Shown: positions 1-6,364 of the stretch, piece by piece | Position numbering within the stretch: position 1 is the stretch's first letter | Layout: each line of letters opens with the position of its first letter | NCBI GenBank assembly: GCA_019894875.1 | Contig: JAGXNR010000114.1 | Location: 1-8,447, forward strand | Length of the DNA stretch: 8,447 bases | Direction of reading: 5' to 3' | Source: Promethearchaeota archaeon | GTDB taxonomy: Archaea; Asgardarchaeota; Lokiarchaeia; Sigynarchaeales; SOKP01 | Translations under genes and position numbers: made by a program | Notes under the pieces: generated by a model | Database searches by the model: none | What the model was told of the DNA's origin: nothing | The model's input: only the letters and a program-made list of their open reading frames with translations

Positions 1-341
1 TCTATTTTGACAAGAATATCTCTCTCTTCTCGATTTGCTAAAGATAAAAAACCTCGAAGTTCTGAGGGGATATTTTGCTTTAGATTATTCATTAAAGAAG
101 CAGTGCCTTTTTTTCCTTTTCTTTCTTTATAATAATCTTTATGGGCTCGATACTCTCCTTGTTCATCAATAACTACAACATTAATATGATTTGAGGTTGA
201 TGAAGTTGAATGACTCACTCGAACAGTATATAACTTTCCAATCATTGAGTTTCCAGATTCAGATTTATAGATAAAGCTATTTGGATTGTTCAGATCGAAT
301 TCAATCTTTTTATCACATATTTTACAATAAATCTCTGTCAA
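1..341 (-). CDS. Small CxxC protein of unknown function, 3'-truncated by the window edge
   Basis: An open frame of 113 whole codons runs from a TTG start at 341-339 off the left edge. I chose TTG because a GGTGAG ribosome site (348-353) lies six bases before it and an in-frame TAG lies just upstream of that. I do not recognise the family by name. The N-terminus has a single Cys-x2-Cys knuckle (C6, C9), followed by apparent beta strands with histidines H44, H52 and H67 (local motif HINVVVIDE, then RAHKDYY). A basic stretch around residues 72-79 and a helical, charged segment come next. The Cys and His residues could bind zinc, but the second half of any site is not obvious. The frame starts 59 bases after the GTPase stop on the same strand, so the two are probably co-transcribed, and a role with the GTPase is inferred from that alone. 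That it is a real gene is well supported by start context and composition; the function is unknown. Confidence 0.72.
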   Translation of the reverse strand, partial: MTEIYCKICDKKIEFDLNNPNSFIYKSESGNSMIGKLYTVRVSHSTSSTSNHINVVVIDEQGEYRAHKDYYKERKGKKGTASLMNNLKQNIPSELRGFLSLANREERDILVKI

Positions 342-347
342 CCCAAT

Positions 348-353
348 CTCACC
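348..353 (-). promoter_or_regulatory. Shine-Dalgarno site deciding a TTG start
   Basis: Read on the minus strand, GGTGAG sits six bases before the TTG at 341-339. It complements the anti-Shine-Dalgarno end of archaeal 16S rRNA well. No in-frame ATG occurs near this position, the first one being about 32 codons inside, so this site is the main reason for placing the start at TTG. Confidence 0.55.
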
Positions 354-400
354 CTACATCTAATCAAGAAGATGAAAGTTTCTATTTTGATATCGCTACC

Positions 401-1006
401 TTAATTATTAAGGAGATTTTTACCAATATTGGTAATCTCATCTAATAAGTTATCAATACCTCTTCCATCTAATGAACAAATTTCTATATATTTTTGAAAA
501 TATTTATCTTTACCTACTATGGATTTAATCAATTCATTTGAGATATTTCTTTCCAGATCAATTTTATTTCCTACAAGAACTAAAACCGAATGCCCATTCA
601 TATAGTCATTATTTAGATCCATTAGTTCAAGCCAATTATTTATATTTTCAAATGATTCATAAACATCCACTGAAAAGACAAATATATAGATATCAATAGT
701 TTTTATTACCTGATTTCTCATGAGATCTAAAGGATGGGATCCAGGAATCCTTTGTCCAGCTAAGTCAAAACATTGAAATTGTACACCATCATATGCCCAA
801 GTCTCTATTTCCATGAAAGGAGTGCGAGTAATTTCTTTATTCTTTAATTCTTTAGACCCATTTGATTTGCTCACAGAATCCGTTGTTTTCTGAATTAAAG
901 CTTGTACTAATGTTGTTTTTCCAACGGCACCATCCCCCACAATGGTCATACGAATTAATTGTTTTGATTTCTTTATTCGATTTAAGAAATTTGATAATTT
1001 TCCCAT
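401..1006 (-). CDS. Arf/Ras-superfamily small GTPase (Asgard-type)
   Basis: This 201-residue protein is a single G domain that should bind and hydrolyse GTP as a molecular switch. Visible motifs are G1 GDGAVGKT (24-31), a probable G2 threonine T62, G3 DLAGQ (81-85) with the catalytic glutamine at Q85, G4 NKID (147-150), and G5 as CSLDG (177-181) in place of the usual SAK/SAL. Residues 2-16 form a short helix with L4, F7, L8 and I11 on one face and R10, K12, K13, K15 on the other, resembling the membrane-binding helix of Arf proteins. The P-loop falls at the same residue numbers as in Arf1. There is no C-terminal cysteine for prenylation. The switch I region carries a polar insertion (about 41-58). 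The ATG is preceded by AGGTG eight bases upstream. The gene leads a probable two-gene unit with the CxxC protein. Such GTPases are abundant in Asgard archaea; the cellular role here is unknown. Confidence 0.93.
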   Translation of the reverse strand: MGKLSNFLNRIKKSKQLIRMTIVGDGAVGKTTLVQALIQKTTDSVSKSNGSKELKNKEITRTPFMEIETWAYDGVQFQCFDLAGQRIPGSHPLDLMRNQVIKTIDIYIFVFSVDVYESFENINNWLELMDLNNDYMNGHSVLVLVGNKIDLERNISNELIKSIVGKDKYFQKYIEICSLDGRGIDNLLDEITNIGKNLLNN

Positions 1007-1014
1007 ATTAAAAA

Positions 1015-1019
1015 CACCT
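1015..1019 (-). promoter_or_regulatory. Shine-Dalgarno site of the GTPase gene
   Basis: On the minus strand AGGTG lies eight bases before the ATG at 1006-1004. It supports the chosen start, which also gives the protein its full Arf-like N-terminal helix. Confidence 0.55.
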
Positions 1020-1498
1020 ATAAAATTATTATTTCTATAGTTAAAATTTTCCCCTGTTTAAATTGTAACTAAGATCTTTCTGTTGATTCAAAGATTTTAA
1101 AGTAAGTTTTAAAGATTTTGTACGTGTTAGTCAGAGAGACAAAAGATTAGTCATTTATTTCATTTGATAAAAAAGATTTCTTAAGATATACATCGAAACA
1201 CAAGTAATGTCTATGAATCCATTGATCGAAGCTGATTATTGAATTGAAATTAACCTCTTGAGTTATTAAATTATTGTGATATTGATATATAATAAGAATC
1301 GTAAAATTAAGGAAGTTTATATCTAAACAAGATTTCTATTTTTCAATTTGCAGAACTCATCCAAAATTAAACCTCTCCTCAAATCGAGATCTTAGTATAT
1401 TGTTCCTTTTCACATTCTAGAAGGGATTAAATAGGTTCAGAGATTTTTATGAAAAATCATCTATAAAAAGAAATCAATAAATAACGATGAGATATTCA

Positions 1499-1509
1499 TA
1501 TATATAAAA
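1499..1509 (+). promoter_or_regulatory. Candidate archaeal TATA box of the oxidoreductase gene
   Basis: TATATATAAAA begins 39 bases before the ATG at 1538. Archaeal transcription normally starts about 25 bases downstream of the TATA centre, which would leave a leader of only about ten bases. The absence of a good Shine-Dalgarno site before this ATG fits such a short leader. The region is AT-rich overall, so the call rests on position as much as on sequence. Confidence 0.4.
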
Positions 1510-1537
1510 TTTTAATATGTAAAAGAGCAGTGAAAAA

Positions 1538-3619
1538 ATGAGTACTAAAACTGTTAGAACAATATGTTTTGATTGTCACTCGCGATGTGGTGTCCTCCTT
1601 GAAGTAAAAAATGGAAAAGTAGTTGGAGTAAAGGGAGATAAGGATCATCCTATAAGTCATGGATATATCTGCCCAAAAGGAATGGCATGCATGGAAATAA
1701 TATACCATCCCGAACGTCTCACGAAGCCGTTAATACGAGTTGGGGCGCGAGGAGAAGGTAAATTTGAAGAAGTTTCCTGGGACAAAGCTCTTGATACAAT
1801 AGCCACACGTCTCCTCGAAATCCGTGAAAAATGGGGTGCCGAGTCGGTTGTTTTTGGTCAAGGAACAACGAGGGGAATGCCCCCATGGATCCAACGATTT
1901 GCGGGACTCTTTGGAACCCCTAATTTTATGACCCCTGGACATATGAGTGGCGGTCCTATTGCATTTGGTAGTGCTATTACTGCGGGATTTGGTTTGCTTG
2001 ATCCTGATCATGGTAATAGTAAGTGCATTGTTTTATGGGCTCATAACCCTGAAAAATCCTGGCCTGGTATATATAATTATTTTATAAGAAAAGGTCTTAA
2101 AGCAGGAGCTAAACTCATTGTAGTTGATCCTAGAGGTACATCCTATGCACGTAAAGCGGATCACTGGCTTCCTATTAGACCAGGAACTGATGTCGCTATG
2201 ATATTATGCTTTATCAACATAATTATCGAAAATGAATTGTATGATAAAGAGTTTGTGGAAAAATGGACAGAAGGATTTGACGAATTAAAGAAATGTGCCG
2301 CAGAATTTACATTGGATCGCGTTTCCGAAATAACTTGGGTGCCTGCAGAAGATATTAAAGCAGCAGCATTTACTTATGCAAAAACTAAACCTGCCTCAAT
2401 CGGACCAGGTATAGCAGGGGCATGTCAATCAAATAATGCTTTTGATTTCGCACGAACACTCACTATTCTGGCAGCTATTACTGGAAATTTGGATGTTAAA
2501 GGAGGAAACGTAAGTCATGTTCCCCCTACATTAGATCGCAGTTGCTATGGCGGTGCTTTTAGCTTAGATGCCACTTTACCAATTGAACAAAGGAAAAAAA
2601 AAATCGGTCCAGATAAATTTCCAGGGCTAAATTTTATGACTGTAACTCCAGAGTTGATCTGGGATGCTATTCTTAAAGAGGATCCGTACCCCATTAAAGC
2701 TATTGGACTATTTGCTAATAACTCAATGTGCTCCTATGCTAACTCTAAGCATGTCAAGGAGGCTTATAATGCTTTAGATTTTCTATTTTCAATTGATTAT
2801 TTCCACACACCAACTACAAGAATGGCTGACGTTGTACTCCCTGCAGCTCACTGGACGGAACGAAATGATGTTGAAGATTTACTGATGAAAAACCATGTTT
2901 TTTGTCAAGTGAAGGCAGTAGAACCTATTCCAGAATGTCGTTGTGAAAAGGAAATCTTAATCGAACTTGCAAAGAAAATGGGTCTTGAAGGTTATTGGCA
3001 AACTGTTGAAGAATCTTTAGATTATCGTCTAGAACCTATTGGTATGACATTTGAAGAGTTTAAAAAAATTGGAAAATATGCTCTTCCTATGGAATACAAA
3101 AGGTATGAAAAAGCGGGGAGGTTTTCAACACCAACAGGAAAAGTAGGGCTTTGTCCTAAGCACTTTGAGGCATGGGGTTTAAACGCTGTACCGATTTATA
3201 GGGAACCCCCAGAAAGTCCTATTAGCAGTCCTGAATTATATAAGGAATATCCTTTAGTATTAACAACGGGTCGTCGAATTCTATCTTACTATCATTCTGC
3301 TCATCGTCAAATTCCTTCTCTTAGAAAAAATGCACCTGATCCAGAACTTGAAATACATCCTGAAACCAGTAAAAACCTTGGATTTGAAGACGGAGAATGG
3401 GTTCATCTAGTAACCCCAAGAGGGAAAGTTGAAATTAAAATTAAATTCTTTGAGCACACTCATCCAAAAGTAGTACATTCACCTCACGGATTTTGGTATG
3501 GAAGAGAAGATGGGTGGGAAAAGTTAAACATCAATCAAATCACAGACAATGGGCCAAAAGATCCGGTTACAGCCTCAGTTTCCACAAAAGGACTATTATG
3601 TCGCATTGAGAAAATGTAG
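1538..3619 (+). CDS. Molybdopterin (Mo/W-bisPGD) oxidoreductase, stand-alone catalytic subunit
   Basis: A 693-residue member of the DMSO-reductase superfamily (COG0243). The N-terminus binds a [4Fe-4S] cluster through C10-x2-C13-x3-C17-x27-C45, followed by PKG with K47 where related enzymes have an electron-relay lysine. The molybdopterin core follows (FGTPNFMTPGH 125-135, CIVLWAHNP 163-171, VVDPR 195-199, RPGTD 214-218, ITGNLDVKGGN 314-324, ADVVLPA 430-436). The C-terminal cofactor-closing domain covers about 570-690 (TTGRR, YHSAHRQIPSLR, LEIHPET, PRGKVEIK). The C-terminal domain and single-subunit layout recall acetylene hydratase and polysulfide/thiosulfate reductase-like enzymes. There is no Tat signal, so it should be cytoplasmic. 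No Fe-S electron-transfer or membrane subunit is encoded nearby. At the metal-ligand position there is Ser137, and no Cys occurs between C51 and C163. Fold and cofactor are well supported; substrate and Mo versus W are not determinable here. Confidence 0.93.
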   Translation: MSTKTVRTICFDCHSRCGVLLEVKNGKVVGVKGDKDHPISHGYICPKGMACMEIIYHPERLTKPLIRVGARGEGKFEEVSWDKALDTIATRLLEIREKWGAESVVFGQGTTRGMPPWIQRFAGLFGTPNFMTPGHMSGGPIAFGSAITAGFGLLDPDHGNSKCIVLWAHNPEKSWPGIYNYFIRKGLKAGAKLIVVDPRGTSYARKADHWLPIRPGTDVAMILCFINIIIENELYDKEFVEKWTEGFDELKKCAAEFTLDRVSEITWVPAEDIKAAAFTYAKTKPASIGPGIAGACQSNNAFDFARTLTILAAITGNLDVKGGNVSHVPPTLDRSCYGGAFSLDATLPIEQRKKKIGPDKFPGLNFMTVTPELIWDAILKEDPYPIKAIGLFANNSMCSYANSKHVKEAYNALDFLFSIDYFHTPTTRMADVVLPAAHWTERNDVEDLLMKNHVFCQVKAVEPIPECRCEKEILIELAKKMGLEGYWQTVEESLDYRLEPIGMTFEEFKKIGKYALPMEYKRYEKAGRFSTPTGKVGLCPKHFEAWGLNAVPIYREPPESPISSPELYKEYPLVLTTGRRILSYYHSAHRQIPSLRKNAPDPELEIHPETSKNLGFEDGEWVHLVTPRGKVEIKIKFFEHTHPKVVHSPHGFWYGREDGWEKLNINQITDNGPKDPVTASVSTKGLLCRIEKM

Positions 3620-3638
3620 AAGTCAAACTGAGTTATTC

Positions 3639-3649
3639 TTTTTTTTTTT
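3639..3649 (+). terminator. Poly-T transcription stop after the oxidoreductase gene
   Basis: An uninterrupted run of eleven T residues begins 19 bases after the stop codon. U-rich tracts without a hairpin are the usual intrinsic terminators in archaea. It separates the oxidoreductase from the dehydrogenase gene, which has its own TATA-like box, so the two may be transcribed separately or with partial read-through. Confidence 0.55.
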
Positions 3650-3678
3650 CATATTCTGATTTGGGCTTATTAAGATGA

Positions 3679-3691
3679 TTATAAAAATTTT
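3679..3691 (+). promoter_or_regulatory. Candidate archaeal TATA box of the dehydrogenase gene
   Basis: TTATAAAAATTTT begins 38 bases before the ATG at 3717, almost the same distance as the TATA-like element of the preceding gene. The expected transcription start would fall about 5-12 bases before the ATG. Only a weak GGGA is present upstream of the start, which fits a near-leaderless message. Confidence 0.4.
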
Positions 3692-3716
3692 GAAGTATGG
3701 TAAGTTGGGAAAATAA

Positions 3717-5006
3717 ATGAAGGAAATAGTTACCACTACTAATATAGTAATAATCGGTTCAGGCATAATGGGTAGCGGAATTGCCCAAATTGCATTGTTA
3801 ACGGGTTATGAGAAAGTCACGCTTAATGATTTAAGTGAAAAAATTCTTAAGAACGCGCGAGAGTTAATAGAATTTCGTATTCGATCTCTCGATACTGAGG
3901 AAAAGTTTAATGAATTCATATCCAACGATTTCTTTATGCAAAATGTTTTAAAGAACACAACTTTTGAAGAAATCAGGAACTCCTTTAAATCCGTTGGGAT
4001 ATTAGCGGAGAATTTCACTATTGATGAAATCATGGATCGACTGATTTGTGAGGTTAATCTTAGAAAAGCAGTTTCGGATTCAGATTTTATAATTGAAGCT
4101 GTACCAGAGAATTTAGATCTGAAACAAAAGGTTTTCAAGCAATTAAGTGAATACTCACCATCTCATGCTATATTAGCTTCAAACACATCAACGATGAGTC
4201 CAACCAAACTCGGTTTAAATATGGATCGACCTGAAAAAGTGATTGGAATGCATTTTCATGGTGCTGTTCCAATTAGGGGTCGTTTAATTGAGATTACAGG
4301 GGGAAATAGAACACCTGATGAAACAATAAATCTTGGATGTCAAATTGCTGAAAAATTCCCCAGCATAGCAGGTGATAGATTTATACTTCGTCTTGAAAAG
4401 GAAACACCAGGATTAGTAGCTAATAGATTAACTCTTGCGCGTGCAATTCATTTAAACTGGATTTTAGATAATGCATTTGAACAAGGAATTTCATTGGAAC
4501 AGTTATTAGCAGGTGGTCTACGATTGATAGGGTTAGATATTGTTGGTTTAGACACAATCTATAATACATGGAAATATTTAGAAGAGAATTTATCTCCCGA
4601 TTTTGCCCCGGGAAGGGTAATAACAGATTTAGTTAGTAAAGGTCATTTGGGAAGAAAAACAGGAAAGGGATTTTTTGAATGGAATGAAAATGCTCCCATC
4701 ATTAAAGATGTTCTTGTAAATAATAAGACGAAAGAATTTTTAACAGTAAATAGGAACAAAAATTTAGCACTGGCTATCAGAATGAATGAAGCCTGTCGTT
4801 TAATAGAGGAGGGTGTTATAAAGGGATATGAAACCATCAATAAAGTTGATGTTATAGAGAACCGTCAATATAAGACATTTGTATTAGGAATAGAGAAATA
4901 TAAAGAATGGTCAGAGATTTTAGTAAATTTCTCTCAAAAACTTGGGAAACCATATCTAAACCCATGTGATATGATGAAATATGGTAGATTTAAAGATTTT
5001 CCTTGA
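3717..5006 (+). CDS. Divergent 3-hydroxyacyl-CoA dehydrogenase family protein
   Basis: A 429-residue NAD-dependent dehydrogenase of the beta-oxidation type, expected to oxidise a 3-hydroxyacyl-CoA to 3-oxoacyl-CoA or run in reverse. The Rossmann loop is GSGIMGSG (14-21), with acidic D38 after strand two for NAD. Catalytic positions match the human enzyme by spacing: S158 in SNTS, H179 in GMHF, E192 in LIEI, N236 in VANR. The C-terminal helical domain keeps GLDT (277-280) and GRKTGKGFF (312-320), and a second, degenerate copy of that domain appears to follow (about 345-429, NEACRLIEEGV at 357-367). Oddities: an extra segment at about 57-108, HFHGAVP where the family has HFFNPVP, and no GPFE motif before GLDT. 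There is no enoyl-CoA hydratase domain. It lies 97 bases downstream of the oxidoreductase on the same strand. The fold is confident; substrate may differ from ordinary acyl-CoAs. Confidence 0.9.
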   Translation: MKEIVTTTNIVIIGSGIMGSGIAQIALLTGYEKVTLNDLSEKILKNARELIEFRIRSLDTEEKFNEFISNDFFMQNVLKNTTFEEIRNSFKSVGILAENFTIDEIMDRLICEVNLRKAVSDSDFIIEAVPENLDLKQKVFKQLSEYSPSHAILASNTSTMSPTKLGLNMDRPEKVIGMHFHGAVPIRGRLIEITGGNRTPDETINLGCQIAEKFPSIAGDRFILRLEKETPGLVANRLTLARAIHLNWILDNAFEQGISLEQLLAGGLRLIGLDIVGLDTIYNTWKYLEENLSPDFAPGRVITDLVSKGHLGRKTGKGFFEWNENAPIIKDVLVNNKTKEFLTVNRNKNLALAIRMNEACRLIEEGVIKGYETINKVDVIENRQYKTFVLGIEKYKEWSEILVNFSQKLGKPYLNPCDMMKYGRFKDFP

Positions 5007-5068
5007 AGTTATCTTGAATAAACTAAAATAGAGCTTTAAAATTATTAAATAAAATATTGAAAAAAAAG
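5007..5068. other. Short convergent gap between two 3' ends
   Basis: This 62-base AT-rich spacer separates the dehydrogenase stop (plus strand) from the DUF362 stop (minus strand). No T-run longer than four is seen on the plus strand, so a plus-strand terminator is not obvious; the minus strand has one (listed separately). Confidence 0.6.
5060..5067 (-). terminator. Poly-T stop after the DUF362 gene
   Basis: Read on the minus strand, eight consecutive T residues begin one base after the TAA stop at 5071-5069. This is a typical hairpin-free archaeal termination signal and would end the leftward transcript before it meets the convergent dehydrogenase gene. Confidence 0.45.
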
Positions 5069-6265
5069 TTATAAATTTACAAAAGTCTCTGCTAACTCCC
5101 GATAATGAGGAGGACACCCCGCAACATGTATGGAATCTGGAAATAGTTTTGATACTTCTTTTGTACAATCTCCACAAAATAGAAGGACGCCATGGTCTTC
5201 AGAAATATCCCCTATTTCTGTTCGTCCAATAAAAAAATCGATTCTATCATACTTTTTGTCTCTTTCCTTTAATTTCTCTTTTAATTCTGGGGTGTAAGCT
5301 ATTTTTCTATTCATTCGAGTCATGGTCATTTGACATCTTGTGCACATCCACATAGAGGAGTGATGATACATATTTCCAAAAGGTCCAGTACTATGGATTG
5401 GTCTTTTAAATGGTTCTTCACATATTAAAGGTAGACTACCTGGTGCTAGAGAAACATCAACTTTTGGTAAGTGTTCTACAAGATCTACGGGGATTCCCAT
5501 AATTTGACAACTAGCATTATCGACTTCGAACAGATCAGTTCCTCCGATGCAAATATTCAATTTTTTAACCCAGGTTGTCCCAGGATTTGTTGTAGGACCA
5601 TTTCCTTCTAAGGCAAGAGTGGCATCGCAAATTATAAGCTCAGGTTGTACTAAATTCCCCAATTCAAAAATGCACTCATGTAGATTACTATGATATTTAT
5701 TATTTTCATCTCTAAAGCCAAGATGGAAATTTCTTTTATCTCTTAAAAGTAGAATTCCTACTTGATTTTTAACACCTAAAGTAACCGTACATATCCCATG
5801 AGTTTTCATCTTTGGTAGGCTAATATAACTGTGCGTTTTTAAAATAGAAGGAAGTTTTAATTTATATGGTTTGAATTTCCATTCATACTCATCTAGATCT
5901 ACATATTCCAAATTAATGAGACTTACTGGAATATTATGATTTTCTTTTAAATCCTCAACCATTTTCTCATAACCAGAGGTTTCAATAAGGCGTTGAAAAG
6001 TCTCTTCTTTTTCAGAGAAGTAGCCTGAGTTTTCCCCAATAACAAATTCTTCTATATCAAATTTTTCATTAAGTGCTAAAATTAATCCCGCAGTTACTAT
6101 AGGGTCAACATCTACAGCATGGCTTGGTGGTAACGCATCAACAACATTAGGCTTCAAAAAAATTCGCGACTTTGATGGGGTATAACCAAGTTGCTCTATT
6201 AATTTTATCATTGCTTGCTTAACTTCCTCTAAAGATTCCGGATTTACATCAACTATCGTGATCAT
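5069..6265 (-). CDS. DUF362 family protein with a cysteine-rich C-terminal region
   Basis: A 398-residue protein whose first 260 residues match the DUF362 family (COG2006), which is widespread in anaerobic archaea and bacteria and has no firmly assigned reaction that I can name. Family landmarks are KPNVV (38-42), VIGENSGY (75-82), LPKMKTH (150-156), VTLGVKNQVG (161-170), CDATLALEGNGP (213-224) and a GGTDLFEVD strand-turn (241-249). The last hundred residues hold five cysteines: MCTRC (C308, C311), FCGDC (C364, C367) and AGCPPHYRE (C384). Many DUF362 proteins carry ferredoxin-like domains, so a metal or Fe-S site here is plausible, but the spacing is not that of a ferredoxin. No signal peptide or membrane helix is seen. 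The ATG follows a weak GTGA; an AAAATATAT element about 20 bases upstream could make the message leaderless. It lies 99 bases after the HD gene on the same strand. Confidence 0.85.
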   Translation of the reverse strand: MITIVDVNPESLEEVKQAMIKLIEQLGYTPSKSRIFLKPNVVDALPPSHAVDVDPIVTAGLILALNEKFDIEEFVIGENSGYFSEKEETFQRLIETSGYEKMVEDLKENHNIPVSLINLEYVDLDEYEWKFKPYKLKLPSILKTHSYISLPKMKTHGICTVTLGVKNQVGILLLRDKRNFHLGFRDENNKYHSNLHECIFELGNLVQPELIICDATLALEGNGPTTNPGTTWVKKLNICIGGTDLFEVDNASCQIMGIPVDLVEHLPKVDVSLAPGSLPLICEEPFKRPIHSTGPFGNMYHHSSMWMCTRCQMTMTRMNRKIAYTPELKEKLKERDKKYDRIDFFIGRTEIGDISEDHGVLLFCGDCTKEVSKLFPDSIHVAGCPPHYRELAETFVNL

Positions 6266-6364
6266 TTTATCTTCACTACTTCACAATATATTTTCAAAAA
6301 TTAAAAGATTCGCACTATATGGATTAAGTTTATATCTTAGTGGTTTAAGAATAAAATTCCTATT

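Larger units (their letters stand above)
1007..1537. other. 531-base divergent intergenic region without a recognisable gene
   Basis: This very AT-rich stretch separates the minus-strand GTPase unit from the plus-strand oxidoreductase. The longest ATG-started frames I followed by eye on the plus strand stop after about a dozen codons (for example from the ATG at 1208), and no tRNA-like fold or known riboswitch motif stands out. A TTTAAA element around 1057-1062 could serve as a TATA box for the minus-strand GTPase, leaving a leader of about 30 bases that would include its AGGTG. A second TATA-like stretch, GATATATAATAAG, sits near 1283-1295 with no gene directly following it on either strand. 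AAAGATTTT occurs twice (about 1090-1098 and 1111-1119). None of this is strong evidence for a specific regulator, and a small RNA cannot be excluded by eye. Confidence 0.5.

Noticed and set aside
989..1006. N-myristoylation of the GTPase at Gly2, as in eukaryotic Arf
   Set aside because: The consensus wants Ser/Thr at residue 6 and this protein has Asn there; no N-myristoyltransferase is known in archaea.
1127..1153. TTAGTCA repeated with 20-base periodicity (1127-1133 and 1147-1153) as a possible operator
   Set aside because: Two helical turns is suggestive, but seven bases in AT-rich DNA is too weak and no regulator gene is nearby.
1069..1395. Nine-base inverted repeat CTAAGATCT (1069-1077) and AGATCTTAG (1387-1395) in the divergent spacer
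   Set aside because: The core AGATCT is itself palindromic, and one such nine-base match is expected by chance in a spacer this long; the copies are over 300 bases apart.
1496..1708. Open frame on the minus strand at the 5' end of the oxidoreductase gene
   Set aside because: It lies antisense to the strongly conserved Fe-S motif region and its product has no recognisable feature; it is a by-product of the real frame.
1730..2011. Open frame on the minus strand inside the oxidoreductase gene
   Set aside because: Antisense to conserved molybdopterin-binding sequence, with a composition rich in Ser, Arg and Lys typical of a shadow frame.
1538..3619. Naming the oxidoreductase acetylene hydratase
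   Set aside because: The C-terminal domain and layout are similar, but the catalytic Asp next to the second cluster cysteine is His here and the metal-ligand Cys is Ser.
3806..4138. 110-codon open frame antisense to the dehydrogenase
   Set aside because: It overlaps the Rossmann domain of a well-supported gene and shows the Ser/Phe/Ile-rich composition expected from reading the opposite strand.
5007..5068. Hairpin terminator between the convergent genes
   Set aside because: No stem of convincing length is visible; only the minus-strand T-run has support.
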